NCBI GenBank assembly: GCA_904063045.1
Contig: CAJFCJ010000027.1
Span: forward strand, 126,501-190,500
Reading direction: 5' to 3'
From: Dimorphilus gyrociliatus
Lineage: Eukaryota > Annelida > Polychaeta > Dinophilidae
Length of the DNA: 64,000 nucleotides
Position 1 is the stretch's first letter; every line of letters begins with the position of its first letter. Under the pieces are notes generated by a model. The model ran no database searches, was not told the origin of the DNA, and was given only the letters and a program-made list of their open reading frames with translations. The translations under genes and the position numbers were made by a program. This document shows positions 1 through 11,791 of the stretch, one piece after another.

Positions 1-602
1 AATAAAGAATATAAAGTTACATTAACAATCTAGAAAAGTTTTATGCCATTTTCACAATGAAAACAATTAGAGTTTTAGATAGGAAAATATTCCTAGAATA
101 GGCAAAAACAGCGTAAAAATATTATGGAAAACTTATTGAAAACTCTACAGTTCGCAGGCGTCTAATTTTTTCAATAATATTTTAAAAGCAATCTTTCGTC
201 AGTGTCCTTGTTTTATAGTTTGTTTTCTCTATTTAACCTACATCTCTGTTCATTCAGTTCAATACGAGTACGATAGCTTTAAGTTTTATATGTAATTACA
301 TTCCTCCGTTTCTCTTTTTCTTTCTCTCTCTCTCTCTCTCTCTCTCTTACTCTCTCCTCCCCCTTTTCAGTTTCCTACTTTCTTCCTTATATCAAAACTA
401 TCTACATTCTGTCTGTCTATCTCTCTATTTATCTATTTATCTTCTCATCTATCTATATCTTTATCCGTCTCTATCTTCTTAACTTTATATGTTAACAACG
501 TTTTAGCGAATGCCGTTAATTAAGCGTCTTAGGGGCAATTTTATTTCTCAAGAAGCGAACAAATTGAATGGAGGATAAAAGTAAAACATATAAAGCAACT
601 AC
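1..602. other. Left-edge AT-rich non-coding sequence, probably intron of the Ig gene
   Basis: No open frame with coding character. It holds a (CT)n tract at about 322-347 and CTAT/CTGT-rich simple sequence at 405-470. Being downstream of the Ig exon donor on the minus strand, it is most simply read as intron. Confidence 0.4.
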
Positions 603-809
603 CTGTACGATCCGTTGACCTTTAAAGAGCCAGTGAATAGTGGCTGGTGGTGAACTCGTAACTTTACATTTAAGAACCAGATTTTCACCAATTTGACCAG
701 TTACGGTAGTTTTGGTTTCCATAAAAACAATCTTATCTTCTGGAACTGTGCTGCCCACTCTGCAATTAAACAGTAGGCTAATCAACAAAAAAGAGTAGTA
801 CTTCTTCAT
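603..809 (-). CDS. First coding exon of an immunoglobulin-superfamily protein (partial)
   Basis: Exon of 69 codons from an ATG at 809 to a donor (ACAG|GTAGTT) after 603, phase 0. The protein starts with a signal peptide (residues 1-20, hydrophobic core SFLLISLLFN). The front half of an Ig domain follows: the first Ig cysteine at residue 48 in LVLKCKV and the core tryptophan at 60 in TIHWLFKG. The second half with the partner cysteine (DxGxYxC) is not in this exon, and I could not find it in the 600 bases to the left, so the gene probably runs out of the window. An upstream in-frame ATG at 893 would add 28 polar residues before the signal peptide and is less likely; a TTTGTTTTGGCAG acceptor-like site lies 1 base before the ATG at 809. 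The family resembles small secreted or membrane Ig proteins acting in cell adhesion; the exact member is unknown. Confidence 0.68.
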
Positions 810-1059
810 GCTGCCAAAACAAAGTCTGCTACTAAGATGCTGTTTGGGTGCTCTTTTATTCGCTTCTGATGAATATTTACAATGCAAATGCATGATGATG
901 ACTCACGACTCTTCAATATTCATTGGATGCGCAAATGAAGTAGTATTTGTCGTGTAAAGTGTTACTAGAGCGTATTTAAATGTAAAAGTAGTAGAAATGA
1001 TTATTCATAAGAAAATTTTTTGATAATTTGCCAAAAAGATCCATATAGGTTGCGCGCGC

Positions 1060-1091
<32 letters not shown>

Positions 1092-1864
1092 GTGAGTGTG
1101 TATGTGTACGTACGAAAGTATGTATGTATGTACGTACTTATGTATGTGTTTATAGAATGTAAAGCATTAATTCTATTGTTATGAAAATTCATTCTAATCT
1201 AATAGGATTTTAATAAGATCCGAATAAAAATATGTTTAATTTTATACACTGTTTCTGTTTTATAAAGAGAGAAGAACTATTAAAGATTTGTAATATAAGA
1301 TTCCTTCTTTTTTTATATGAATGCTATAAAAAAAGAGGGAAATATAGATCGAAGGAATAAAAAAAATTGAAAAAGAAGAAGATTAGGAAGGTTATGTAAA
1401 AAGTTACATAACGTATAAATATACACAATTATATAGATTTATATATGTATGCACATGTATATACATTTCGTTTTCTTATAGTATACAGAATGATAGAGTA
1501 TATAAGCCAGACAAAAATTAAATTGATTGATTAATTACCAGGTGCTTAGCGCTCAATTGTCACTGATTTATGTTTCATTCTTTTATTAATAGAAGAAAAC
1601 TTTAAATAGGCAAGTTTTCTTGTCCCTCTCTCTCTCTCTCTCACTCTTTCGCTCTTTCTCATATTATTTTTTTAAAACAAAAATTTAATTAATAAAACAT
1701 TATAAAAGTATTTTATTAAGACAGCGAAGACGATTTATTATTGGTGATAGTATAAAATTACGTACCAAACTTGAAACTAATAACTGAATCAAAGTGCGAT
1801 CTGTCACGTGATGAGCAATTCCTACTATAGAGGACCACACGGGTAAAAGTCCAAAGAGGAAGAA

Positions 1865-1902
<38 letters not shown>

Positions 1903-2996
1903 CTGTATATGTATACGTGTACATTTAAGTAAGCGTACAAATATGTGAATATTATATAAACGTATTACATAAAAGGGAGAATAACAAGGTTGGAAACGTT
2001 TAAACGCATTCTTAATTATTAATATTATTAGAAAGGATGACGATGGATGAAAGCATTATTTCTAGCTGATAAGCAAAAATTTACTTAATTATCTTTCTTT
2101 GTTTTTATTAGTTGGCAATCTCTCAAAATATTTCGAATAATATAGGAATAAGAATTTTAGAAATTTATGCATAAAATATTCAAATCCTTCCTTCTACTTC
2201 TTCTTCTTCATCTCCTTATTCTTTATTCTTTTCTTATCTATGTATATCTTTAATAAATGACAAGGTTTCATTTTAATATTTTAATTATTTCGAATGGAAT
2301 GTCTAATAGATGATGTAAGGAAGAATGAACGAAGAGGGAAAGTGATCGAGTACATTTTTTATTAAACTTTTAATCGAACGGAATTTTATCATTGTACGAC
2401 TTTTTTGCTTTGTATTTGTTTTGATTTAGAAAGTTTTTATGCAAATTAGATAAGAGTAAAGTTGAATGAACAATAAAGAAGTAGAGAAGGAAGTACGAAC
2501 GGAAAAGATGACTATGCATATGTATAGATACGCGTATACTTGTTTACATATGTATATGTATGCATGTATGTTTGTATGGTATACAACACATTCCTAGATA
2601 CGCTCGTTGGAGAAGAGATGGAGATTAGTAGAAGACACAACTTAATGATAAACTGAAAGAACAATGATAATTAAATACGTTCTTATTAGTTTTTAGAAGG
2701 TTTACCATTTACTAGTTGATAATTCTGAAAACGCAATAAGAGAAATATAATGAGATAATATTTGCTATAGCCCATTATGTAATAACTTTATTTCCGGTTT
2801 TTGTCCGAAACAATCTTTTTCCTTGTACAAAAAACATGTTGGAAAATGAGATTGTGTACAGTTTGTAATGCAGTCAGAGTCAAAGCGAATTTATCAATTA
2901 GCTTACAGCTACAAACACCTGTTTTGATTACATGAGTCACATAGAAAGAATTTCTATCGTCTTGTTGAGGTCTTAAGTAAACTGTTAATCTCTTAC
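810..2996. other. Intergenic, simple-sequence rich
   Basis: Contains a (TG)n tract at about 1063-1085, (TC)n at 1625-1643 and (TA)n at 1879-1902 ending in a TATACTGTATA motif. A short minus-strand stretch at 1764-1822 is open and ends at a donor-like GTACGT, but I cannot connect it to any gene. Confidence 0.4.
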
Positions 2997-3073
2997 TTTT
3001 ATCAAACAACTCAGTAGGCTTTTGTTTTTGTTGAAATAATCCCAATCGTCAAAGTACTCTGTGACCTGAAGAG

Positions 3074-3136
3074 GAATTGAATGGTACTCTGGCGAATTTC
3101 ATCATTTTCTATCTAGTAGTTTAACCACTCGGCTAA
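3074..3136 (-). repeat. tRNA-like relic (A-box and B-box of a Ser/Leu-type tRNA)
   Basis: On the minus strand 3135-3125 reads TAGCCGAGTGG, a perfect match to the internal pol III A-box. About 53 bases later 3082-3073 reads ATTCAATTCC, close to the B-box (GGTTCRANTCC). This spacing fits a class II (Ser/Leu) tRNA. The anticodon arm, T stem and acceptor stem do not pair well, so this is probably a decayed tRNA or a tRNA-derived SINE fragment and not a working tRNA. Chance similarity cannot be excluded. Confidence 0.35.
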
Positions 3137-4699
3137 CCTTCTACTAGTGCACGCCGATTGATATGAGTGGTCATTTTCCTTCCGCATTCTTAAAGCTAGG
3201 AGGGGGTGTGTACCGAGGGTTAAAGTTTAGTCAATACTTATCACCTTACGTATTTTCGTTTGTTTTTTCCTTTTTTAGGGTTGGGGGGAAGTAAAAAAAA
3301 TAGCGCCACCTATTCCGTAAACATAAACAAGAATCAAATGGAAAGATGCCGGCCACTTCCTTCTTTATTCTTCCCACTTGTTATGAATGGAAAATGAGTA
3401 CACACGAGCAGATAAGAGAATAGGCTTAATAAACAATTTCTCATCGCTATTAGTAAGCGAAACAGGAAGACTACAAAGACAAAAGATGTGTGAGTAGGGG
3501 TTAGGGAGGGAAGAGAGGGAAGAAAGGTTTTGAGACAGAATGAGACATACAAGCAGACAGACAGAGAGACAGACAGACCAGCAGAGGCAGAGAAAGTCGT
3601 AAGAGATAAATAGATAAATAGTTAGATAGAACAAACGATAATAATTACAATAAAAGGAATTTAATTGGTTTAGTATCGAAAGAGAGCGAGAAAGCTAGAA
3701 ATAGAGAGAGAGAGAGAAAGAGAGAGAAAAGATGAGTTTATCTAGATTTATCGCCAAAAATGAATTATCCGAAACATTAATTAATATGAATATGTGACAT
3801 TTGTCTTGTATAAAAAAATAGTTATGTCCAATTCTTAATAAGATAAGTTGTTTTATATTTTGATTTCTACCAAAGTAATATTTATATAAATACTATAATT
3901 CTTATTACATTATTTCACCTTCAAAGTTTTTTGCTCTTAGTTTACTCAGGCGGTTAATAATAGCATTTTTAAACGGACTAATGTACCCTATGTAGTGGCA
4001 AAACTATTCAATGCCAAAGTAATTAGGTATCTTATGAAGCGTATTTATACTTCAGTATATATATATATATATATATACTGTATATCATGCATGCTTATTA
4101 TATTCTTTTTATAGTATATACACACACATATATATATAGATTGTTACAAAAAAGACCTTATAATAGAATCGTTCTCCTTTATTCTCATAAACTCTTTTCT
4201 CTTTATTGTTTGCCTAATGTTTACGTAGATAAATTACATTCATTGGGTCAAGGTTAATTATAGTGAATCTGTCACAGTTTTACTTTTTTGTTCATAGAGC
4301 GGACTATATAGACGCTTAGTATAAATATATGAAAATACTTTTTCACGGGTCTTACTACAATCAACAGTATTATATTTGTCCAAATTTAATCAGTAGGCAG
4401 TGCGCAACTTTTATAAAATTAGGAAGCTTTGAGAGAGTAGAGTTTTTGATTACTTCCGGTTTTTATATATAATAAAAAAACAAAATTTTTTTGGCCATGA
4501 AAAGATTTAAAGATGAGAATTCTATGAGTATTGATAAAGATAACTATTCGTAAACAGTGAGAAAGAGAGAGAGAGACAAATATATGTGCAAGTTAGCAAC
4601 TAAATGAGAAAAAAAGATGTACAGTGTCAAGTATATACCATAGATAGTTAAAAGAAAAGAGAAAGGTTCTCCTCCTCCTCCATCTCTCCTACTCCTTCT

Positions 4700-4734
<35 letters not shown>

Positions 4735-7700
4735 CTTTATTTATGTTTGTCGTAATCCTTGATAGCTTTTTTTATATGAAAGATCTATTTTTAAAAGACT
4801 TCAACATATTATTCTTGGATATTGTTGTAACGCCCTTTTCTCCTTGGAACAACTTTAATGATAGAGTAAAACACTTCTTTTTTCCTTAAAAAGTAGAGGA
4901 ATATTTTAATTTATGCATTTATCTTAATTAAGATGCAAAACCTAATTAAGTGGTAGATTTTCTATTGATCCTGATAGAGAGATCTGATAAGATGGTGGTT
5001 GGCAATTATAATATGTATGCGTAATGCACTCGACGACCTACAACCATGTAAACTAATAAGACGGAAAAGTTACAAGTGTTGCACTCTTCTCTTTTCAAAT
5101 TTTTGTCCATGAATTATCTATTTTTTTTGTTGCAAGTTCATAGAAGAAAGCGACATAAGAATTAAGATAAAATATGCGTTGAAGATGCCGTAAGGTAATG
5201 TTTTATGCAGTTGAAAAATAGTAGAAATGAGAGAACAGCTTGCTTTATCGGTATTTATACAATAGACATACTGCATTTATATATAAATTTATATGTCATA
5301 ACCTACAATAGAACATGAAATAGGAAGACTACAGAAAAAAAATAAAAAAAGAGCAAATTGGAAAGAAATGTAAAATTGGCGGTAAACTATAAAGCAATTG
5401 CTCATATTCAACGTCTCGTTAGACTAATAAAACTGGGTTAAAAAGATCAAAAGTAAATTTATGTTACCATCTAACTACGCACAATTTCTTTGGAAATCTG
5501 GTATAATCTTTAATTCCAAACTATTGGCTATAAATTGTTAAAAAGCCAGACATTCTCACTCGTTTAATCGACGATCATAGTCGACCGGGTCAAGGACTTA
5601 CGGATGCTAATGGACAGTAAGGGCATTTTTAATGTCAATGGAAATATTTTACAATAAAAAATAAGATTTAAAAGAGTCGATGAAATCAAAATTCATTCCA
5701 AGGTAAAGGAGGTTGACGAGGTTGAAGGGATAGAGTAAACGTTGCCGAAATTAGCCTTACTGAGGAAGTGGGGAATGATAGTGAATGGACGAAGGAGACA
5801 GGAGGTAGGCAGATAAGGAAGGAAGGAAGGGAATGTAAAAGCTTAAGAACTAAACAGAGACAAGAAGACTGCCGAAGGAAGGGTTTAATAGGGAAGGAAA
5901 TTAGTAGGATATTGTGCTATTAACGGAAGAAAAAACTTGTTTTATCAATCAGCTTTGGCTTAAAGGATTATTTAAACACGGGCGACAAACAGAAGAGAGC
6001 AAAGCTGACTAAGGAATTTTTCAACTGGTTTGATTAATACTGAGAATTGAGTTGTCTTTCAAAGGATGCTTAATTTTGTAAAATTAACTATTACCTGCCA
6101 AGTTGGCGTTTGCTTTTATTTAAGTAGGAGTATTGTCTAGAATCTATGCCAGACATACGCCTATAGATTGAACACGATACGTCTCTTTTCTCTTTTCAAC
6201 AAATAAAACATTCTATATCACTCAAGAGTTTGCCTCGTTAAGCAAACATTTGATGATTATTTGCCGACAGAAAGTATTAATAAACTAATTGAATTTAAAT
6301 AAAGACAACCTTTCCAGTTTGCTTCTAATTAATGTTAAGTGTTCTGGTTCAATTCTTTTTGATATTTGGAAAAAACCAACAGTTTTTCTAGACGCCAGAC
6401 GCCTGTACCGTTAATTTTTTTTAGTTTACTTGATTAACATTTGGAGCACCATTTGCATAAAAATTTAATTTAATGCGAAACCTAAAGAGAAAGAGAGAGA
6501 GAGAGAATATGTAATCGTTCAGGAGTAAAAAGTTAACCTTGACTAATAGGTGTTGTTAAATGTCGCATCTTTTAGGGAGATAGGGAGAGAGCAAGGAATA
6601 TATAAATGTATATATAAATATATATATAAATCTAAATTGAAATACAAGTTTCCCTTTCTCCCCTTCCAAACCCTGAAGGGAAAAGAAACGCTACCTAATT
6701 ATTCAATTCCGCTACATAGTCGACATCTATTTATTGCAATGCCATATCAACTCTTTTTATCATATTGTTACAAATCTATTGGTACGTTAAAAAAGAAATT
6801 AGAATGATAAATATCTATAAATTATCCAACTGCAGATATATACAGTATATATGGTCTTTAATACGAGAAGAATAATAGCAGGCTAACCCTGATTAATTAG
6901 TATTAATTATTCATAATTATTAAATGTATATCAATAAGCACACACATATAAATATATATATACATATTATCAGCATAATTATGCACTTTAGATTCGTCGT
7001 TTAGCTAATTTCTTTTCTTTAGTACTTTTGTCATGTTATCCTATTCGAGCACAGTCCATCTCTCTCTCCTCTTTCGTTTTCGAACATAAAAATAAGGGCA
7101 GAGAAGAAAATAATGATAGAGAGAGAGAGAGAGAGATAGAGATAGAAAGAAAATGACAAGAATAATTAACAAAAAAAAAAAGTTGGAAAGTTGTCAACTA
7201 TTATAATATGGAAAGAATGAAAAAAGACTAGGTTTAAAGAAAATTGGCTATAAGGCATTAATTTCTATGCATTTTTTCTCCATATTAGATCGACGTAAAT
7301 AAACTTTTAGTTTATATTACGCAATCAAAAAATAAGATGGTTTAGGTTGAAAAAATTTCAAGGCTACTGCTAAGATTTCTTACTGATTTTGTTGGTTTAT
7401 TTATTTAACGGGAATTTTCTCACACTACAATTTATCAGTTTGATACTTTTATGTAAATTTTACCAATTACTCACTAAGTCATTATGATGTTAATCAATAA
7501 TATAAAAAATTTCGCTTTATTCATTTGGTTTCATTTTCCTTCTACTCTCTCTATTCCCCTTTTTTCTGTACAATAAGATAGATAGAGAGCGAGAGCAGGC
7601 TGGTGAGAAAGAAGGAGGGAGGGACAGGCGGGGAGAGGAGAAGATTATTGTTCGTTTTTTGCATTCGTTCCATTTTACAAATGAAACAATAATGGAAATG

Positions 7701-9646
7701 AATATATTATTTCTAATAAATGCCACTAATCTCATTCTCTTTCTCTTGTATCTTTTTTTGGTCTAATTAGATTCTTGACTATTTTTGAACTACTTTTTAT
7801 TTACTTAAACATTCCCGAATTAACAGTTGTTTGTGTTTTCCTGTTTTTGACTAAAAACATAAGAAAGACGAGTAAGAAAAGAGAACTAATAACGGTACAG
7901 TAGAATTCTAAAAATATCCTCCTTTTCTCTATTTAAAACTATTACAAAAAAAAGGGAAATATTCACTTCTTCTTGGTTTTCTTGCTAAAAACTGATTTTT
8001 TTCTTCTTCTCTTTCCATAAAATGTCCTCAAAAGCGGATAAAATTGTTTTTACGGCCATTCTAGACGACTTTTATACTTAAAATGCTCTTTTCTAAGAAT
8101 TGCTATCCGCAATTCAATCATTTATCCAATTCAATACAATACAAGCAAGACAACTACGCCCTATTTCGCTTGCTATTAAATATACTATATACAGTGCATC
8201 TATATTATTAAATATTGTCTGTACAGAGATATCTTATTTATCTATATGAGTGAGCATTCATCTCTCTATTATATTTGATTGCAGAATCATACAAGAACTG
8301 TTCTTTCTCTCATTCTCTTTCTCTTTCGGTTACCCTCCTTCTCTCCTTTCTCTATCAGACAATAAGTATTAACATATAAATTCATAGTTATGCGTAACTA
8401 AGTAATTTAATAGGCAAAGGATATCACTAAGGGCAATAATTCATCGAAAACCGATGCTGTTGACGTCATTCAAGGATAACTTGGGTACGACTTTGAGCCT
8501 TTCTATTCATCAAAAAACCATTTTTCCTAGTTTTTCTCCCCATTTTGTTGACTTTAATTAGTGACGTAAGCGAAATTCTATTTAAATTTTATTTTAGCTG
8601 ACGGAGTGAAAAAAAAACATTTATACGAAGAAAAATCATTTAATTGTTGTATTTAGGCCTATCATTAATAATTCTAATAATCGGCGAGAGAGCAAAAAAG
8701 AGGTTCAGGGGTATGGATAGGAGGGAATAAGTATATAGAGATAGAGAGAGAGAGAGAGAAAGAAAGAAAATGAGAAAAGAACTATTTCTTCATTCTTAAA
8801 AGACAAAGAGAAATAGAAAGTAATTAAATCATCCTTTAGTTTTTATGATATTAAAATAGTTATTCTATATATGGAATAGATAGCGTATTTAACACGGTTA
8901 AAATAATTAAATAAATGAAATTAAGCAATTAATCCATTTGTTTCTTCTATAAAGAACAATAATAATAATAACAATGATAATTACTGTATCTATACAGTAT
9001 ATACAGTATATACAGTTTATATATATATATATATTATCTATCTATATATATATATATATATAGTATTTACATTTATATAAGTTTAATAACAATAATAATA
9101 ATAAAACAACTATAGAAAAAATGGTAATTTCACTTCGCTCGAGAGAAAATTCTACCTAGTTTTTCTAAAAAATTTTAACAATTTTTCGTGGAATTTGGAC
9201 TTTTAGACAGCAAAAAACACTTGCACAATATTCCGTTTCAATCTGGATAGAATTAATGAATGAATGAATGCATTTGTTAATTCCTAACTATTTGAATACG
9301 ACGATTGAACGAGTAAATGAGAAAAGTAATACAAGAAACAATGAGTAAAGTAGACAGATAACTAAATAGGACATTAGCTATAAATCGTGCACGTGTATGG
9401 CCTTCGAGTTGAAGTAAGGCTGACAAAAAGTAACATTACTTATATGTAATAGATGGCGATAGTTACATGTACCATTCTAGATCGATAAATAAGAACAGTT
9501 ATCTAATCGGTAATCGTCTGATAAACCATAGATAGTTGCTTTTTAGAGAAGTTTTAACAAAGATAACGTGTCATTTTACCTGAAAACGTGCTAACGGATA
9601 ACAATAATAAAAAATACCTAATCATTGTTACAGAACGAATAGTAGC
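3137..9646. other. Gene-poor stretch with microsatellites
   Basis: No gene is supported. Simple sequence includes (GA)n at 3700-3730, (TC)n at 4700-4726, (TA)n at 4057-4078, (GA)n at 7120-7137 and 8740-8760, and (TA)n at 9018-9062 with tandem TATACAGTATA motifs. A CRE-like TGACGTCA lies near 8462. Two short exon-like pieces (plus strand, 5461-5500 and 5550-5616) fit in frame but stand alone. Confidence 0.4.
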
Positions 9647-10134
9647 ATGGATAAATTAACATTCTCTTGTAAAGGCGTCATTTTTTCGATAGTTTTCCTT
9701 CTCCTGGAAATATGCCTGTCGGTTAAAGGACAAAACATTACTACTCCCGCTACCGAGTCTTCGAAACTTTCCCGAACGGATAAAATTATTGTAGGCAAGT
9801 AAAGGAGGCTAATAACTAAATAACGAAACTTTGATGTTCATCTTTTCTATCTTGCACACTGTAGGTGTGGTTTCGGGGGTTGTTGGACTTTTGCTTATCT
9901 TAGGTATTGTGTTAATGTGCAAGAATAAAAGAGAGTAAGTATATTCGAATATAGAATTATCTAATTATCCATTCACTTTTCATTCATTTTAATATTGAAT
10001 ATTCTTGCAGTTCCAGTGCTAAGAAATCAGCTGCATATAAAAATTATCTTGGACAAAGCTATATCAATCATCAGCCTCCCCAACTAGGCTCCGAAGACAA
10101 AAAACGCTTCTACGACAATAAGGGATATATATAA
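9647..10134 (+). CDS. Small single-pass type I membrane protein, 113 aa, three exons
   Basis: Exons 9647-9794, 9865-9934 and 10011-10134 join in frame to a 113-residue protein ending at a TAA. Domains: signal peptide (about 1-29, core FSIVFLLLEICLSV), a short Thr/Ser-rich ectodomain (QNITTPATESSK) with one N-glycosylation sequon, a transmembrane helix in exon 2 (VVSGVVGLLLILGIVLM), a basic stop-transfer (CKNKRE), and a polar tail with several Tyr in exon 3 ending KGYI. Intron 1 uses a GC donor (GTAG|GCAAGT); reading it as GC-AG is what keeps the membrane helix in frame. Introns are 70 and 76 bp. AATAAA sites lie at 10327 and 10511. No family was recognised, but signal peptide end, helix and the phase-2 intron after the stop-transfer match the convergent neighbour at 10680-11791, suggesting a duplicated pair. 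Function unknown. Confidence 0.72.
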
Positions 10135-10679
10135 AAGAAACAACGGGGGGAAAACTGTCTAGAATGACTGTAAGCTATTGAAAGTATGAAGATAAAAATC
10201 TTAAAAAAAAAGAAAAAACAGAGTTCAACGCCCTCTACTACTTTTTGTATTCTTAGTACATTTTATAGCAGTGTTCCTTTTTTTTATTAGCTAAAATATA
10301 CATGTAATAGTTATTTTCAATTGATAAATAAATTAACTAATTAATTAATTAATTAATCAAATTTAAAAAAATCTTTAAATCTGGATTAGAGAAGAAGTGG
10401 AAAAAAAATTGTATTATATTTTAGGAGATTTTAATGCTCTCTGTTTCGTAGACAGCAAATTTATACATTTCTCTTTTAAGAGAAAAGGGTTTTTTTTTCT
10501 TTTATACTGAAATAAAGACGACAGTCAAGTCGATTTTTTTTCTTTTTAAGATGACAATTTCCTACAGTTTACAACCTCAACACTTGAAACAATTGAACAG
10601 AAATTTAATCAAAAATAGCGATAATCAATAAAAGTATAATCTTTACTTCAGATACCATTTATCCTTATATACGATAATT
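10135..10679. other. Shared 3' intergenic region between two convergent genes
   Basis: AT-rich, without coding potential. It contains polyadenylation signals for the plus-strand gene (AATAAA at 10327-10332 and 10511-10516) and a short (TTAA)n run at about 10335-10356. Confidence 0.45.
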
Positions 10680-11791
10680 TTAGGCTATTGCTGCATTTAG
10701 GCTTGTGAACGAGGATAATTCATCTTCAAGGCGGTTGTAGTTCATCCTTCTTGCGAGCCTTTGAAAAGATTCCTCCGATAAGTCATTTATATATATTTAA
10801 TAGTAATTGCGAAATGGAAAATACTTACGCTCTCCTCTTTCTCACGAAACATATTAAACCACCACCCACAGCACCAATAACACCCAACACCATAATGCTA
10901 ATTCCAAACTTTTCACCTCCTGATAATCCACCTCCTCTATCAGTTTTCTTTTTTCTCCCATCATCTGAGGGAGTTGTTAGTACAAGTTCAGGTGTTTCTG
11001 GTGCAGAAGAGGTTGTGACTTCTGCTGTTGATATTCCTCCACCAGTAAGGCTGGTTCTTGTTGTTCCTCCATCAATAATGTTGGATGTTGTTGTTTCTCC
11101 AACAGTAAGGTTGGATCTTGTTGTTCCTCCATCAATAATGTTGGATGTTGTTATTTCTCCAACAGTAAGGCTGGATGTTGTTGTTTCTCCATCAATAATG
11201 TTGGATGTTGTTGTTTCTCCAACAGTAAGGCTGGATCTTGTTGTTTCTCCATCAATAATGTTGGATGTTGTTGTTTCTCCAACGGTAAGGCTGGATCTTG
11301 TTGTTTCTCCATCAATAATGTTGGATGTTGTTGTTTCTCCAACAGTAAGGCTGGATCTTGTTGTTTCTCCATCAATAATGTTGGATGTTGTTGTTTCTCC
11401 AACGGTAAGGTTGGAACTTGTTGTTCCTCCATCAGTAATGCTGGATCTTGTTGAGATTAATTTTTCCTTTGTTGTTTTGTCAGAAACGTCCGGTGACGGG
11501 CTACTATGTACTTTCAGTTTCACACTTATTTTTGAATCAGTAACGGTTGACTGTGAAGTATTTTCCAGTTGGTTCTCTCTACAATTTAAAATTGATTTTG
11601 TTCAATTGTTAAAGAGGAAGAAGTAAAATTGGAGAGAATATACAAATAATGATTACGTTTTAAAATTAGAGGTTAACTGATTAGCTCTACTTTTATAAGC
11701 AATTTGACACGTAAAAATATATAATATACCCTTTGACTGGCAGACAAGTACTAATCGCCAACGACAGTGTTATTAAAGAGTAGATATTCAT
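10680..11791 (-). CDS. Ser/Thr-rich, mucin-like repeat membrane protein, 296 aa, three exons
   Basis: Exons (minus) 11791-11730, 11578-10829 and 10758-10680 join in frame: 296 residues and a TAA. Exon 1 encodes a signal peptide (LITLSLAISTCLPVKG). Exon 2 encodes a Ser/Thr/Asn-rich ectodomain built of alternating ten-residue units of the types GETTTSNIID and GETTRSSLTV, about seven 20-residue dimers, then a basic spacer (DDGRKKKTDRGGG), a transmembrane helix (ISIMVLGVIGAVGGGLICFV) and stop-transfer RKRRA. Exon 3 adds a 25-residue cytoplasmic tail. The ectodomain is likely heavily O-glycosylated and would form a stalk at the cell surface; that is inference. The acceptor of exon 2 (TTGTAG) and the phases support the distal signal exon. 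Head-to-head with the GH35 gene, tail-to-tail with its likely paralogue at 9647. No named family recognised. Confidence 0.72.
11031..11455 (-). repeat. Coding minisatellite, 60-bp dimer of two 30-bp monomers
   Basis: Seven consecutive 60-base units align without any length change, each made of two related 30-base halves. Several central units differ at only one or two positions, while edge units are more diverged. This is the usual signature of unequal crossover or gene conversion. The array keeps the reading frame of the mucin-like protein, adding 20 residues per unit. Confidence 0.9.

Noticed and set aside
810-893. In-frame ATG at 893 as the start of the Ig protein
   Set aside because: It would bury the signal peptide behind 28 polar residues; an acceptor-like site lies immediately before the ATG at 809.
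10751-11626. Long plus-strand frame over the repeat region
   Set aside because: It is antisense to the mucin-like gene; its length follows from the 60-base periodicity, and the minus strand has signal peptide, helix and splice sites.
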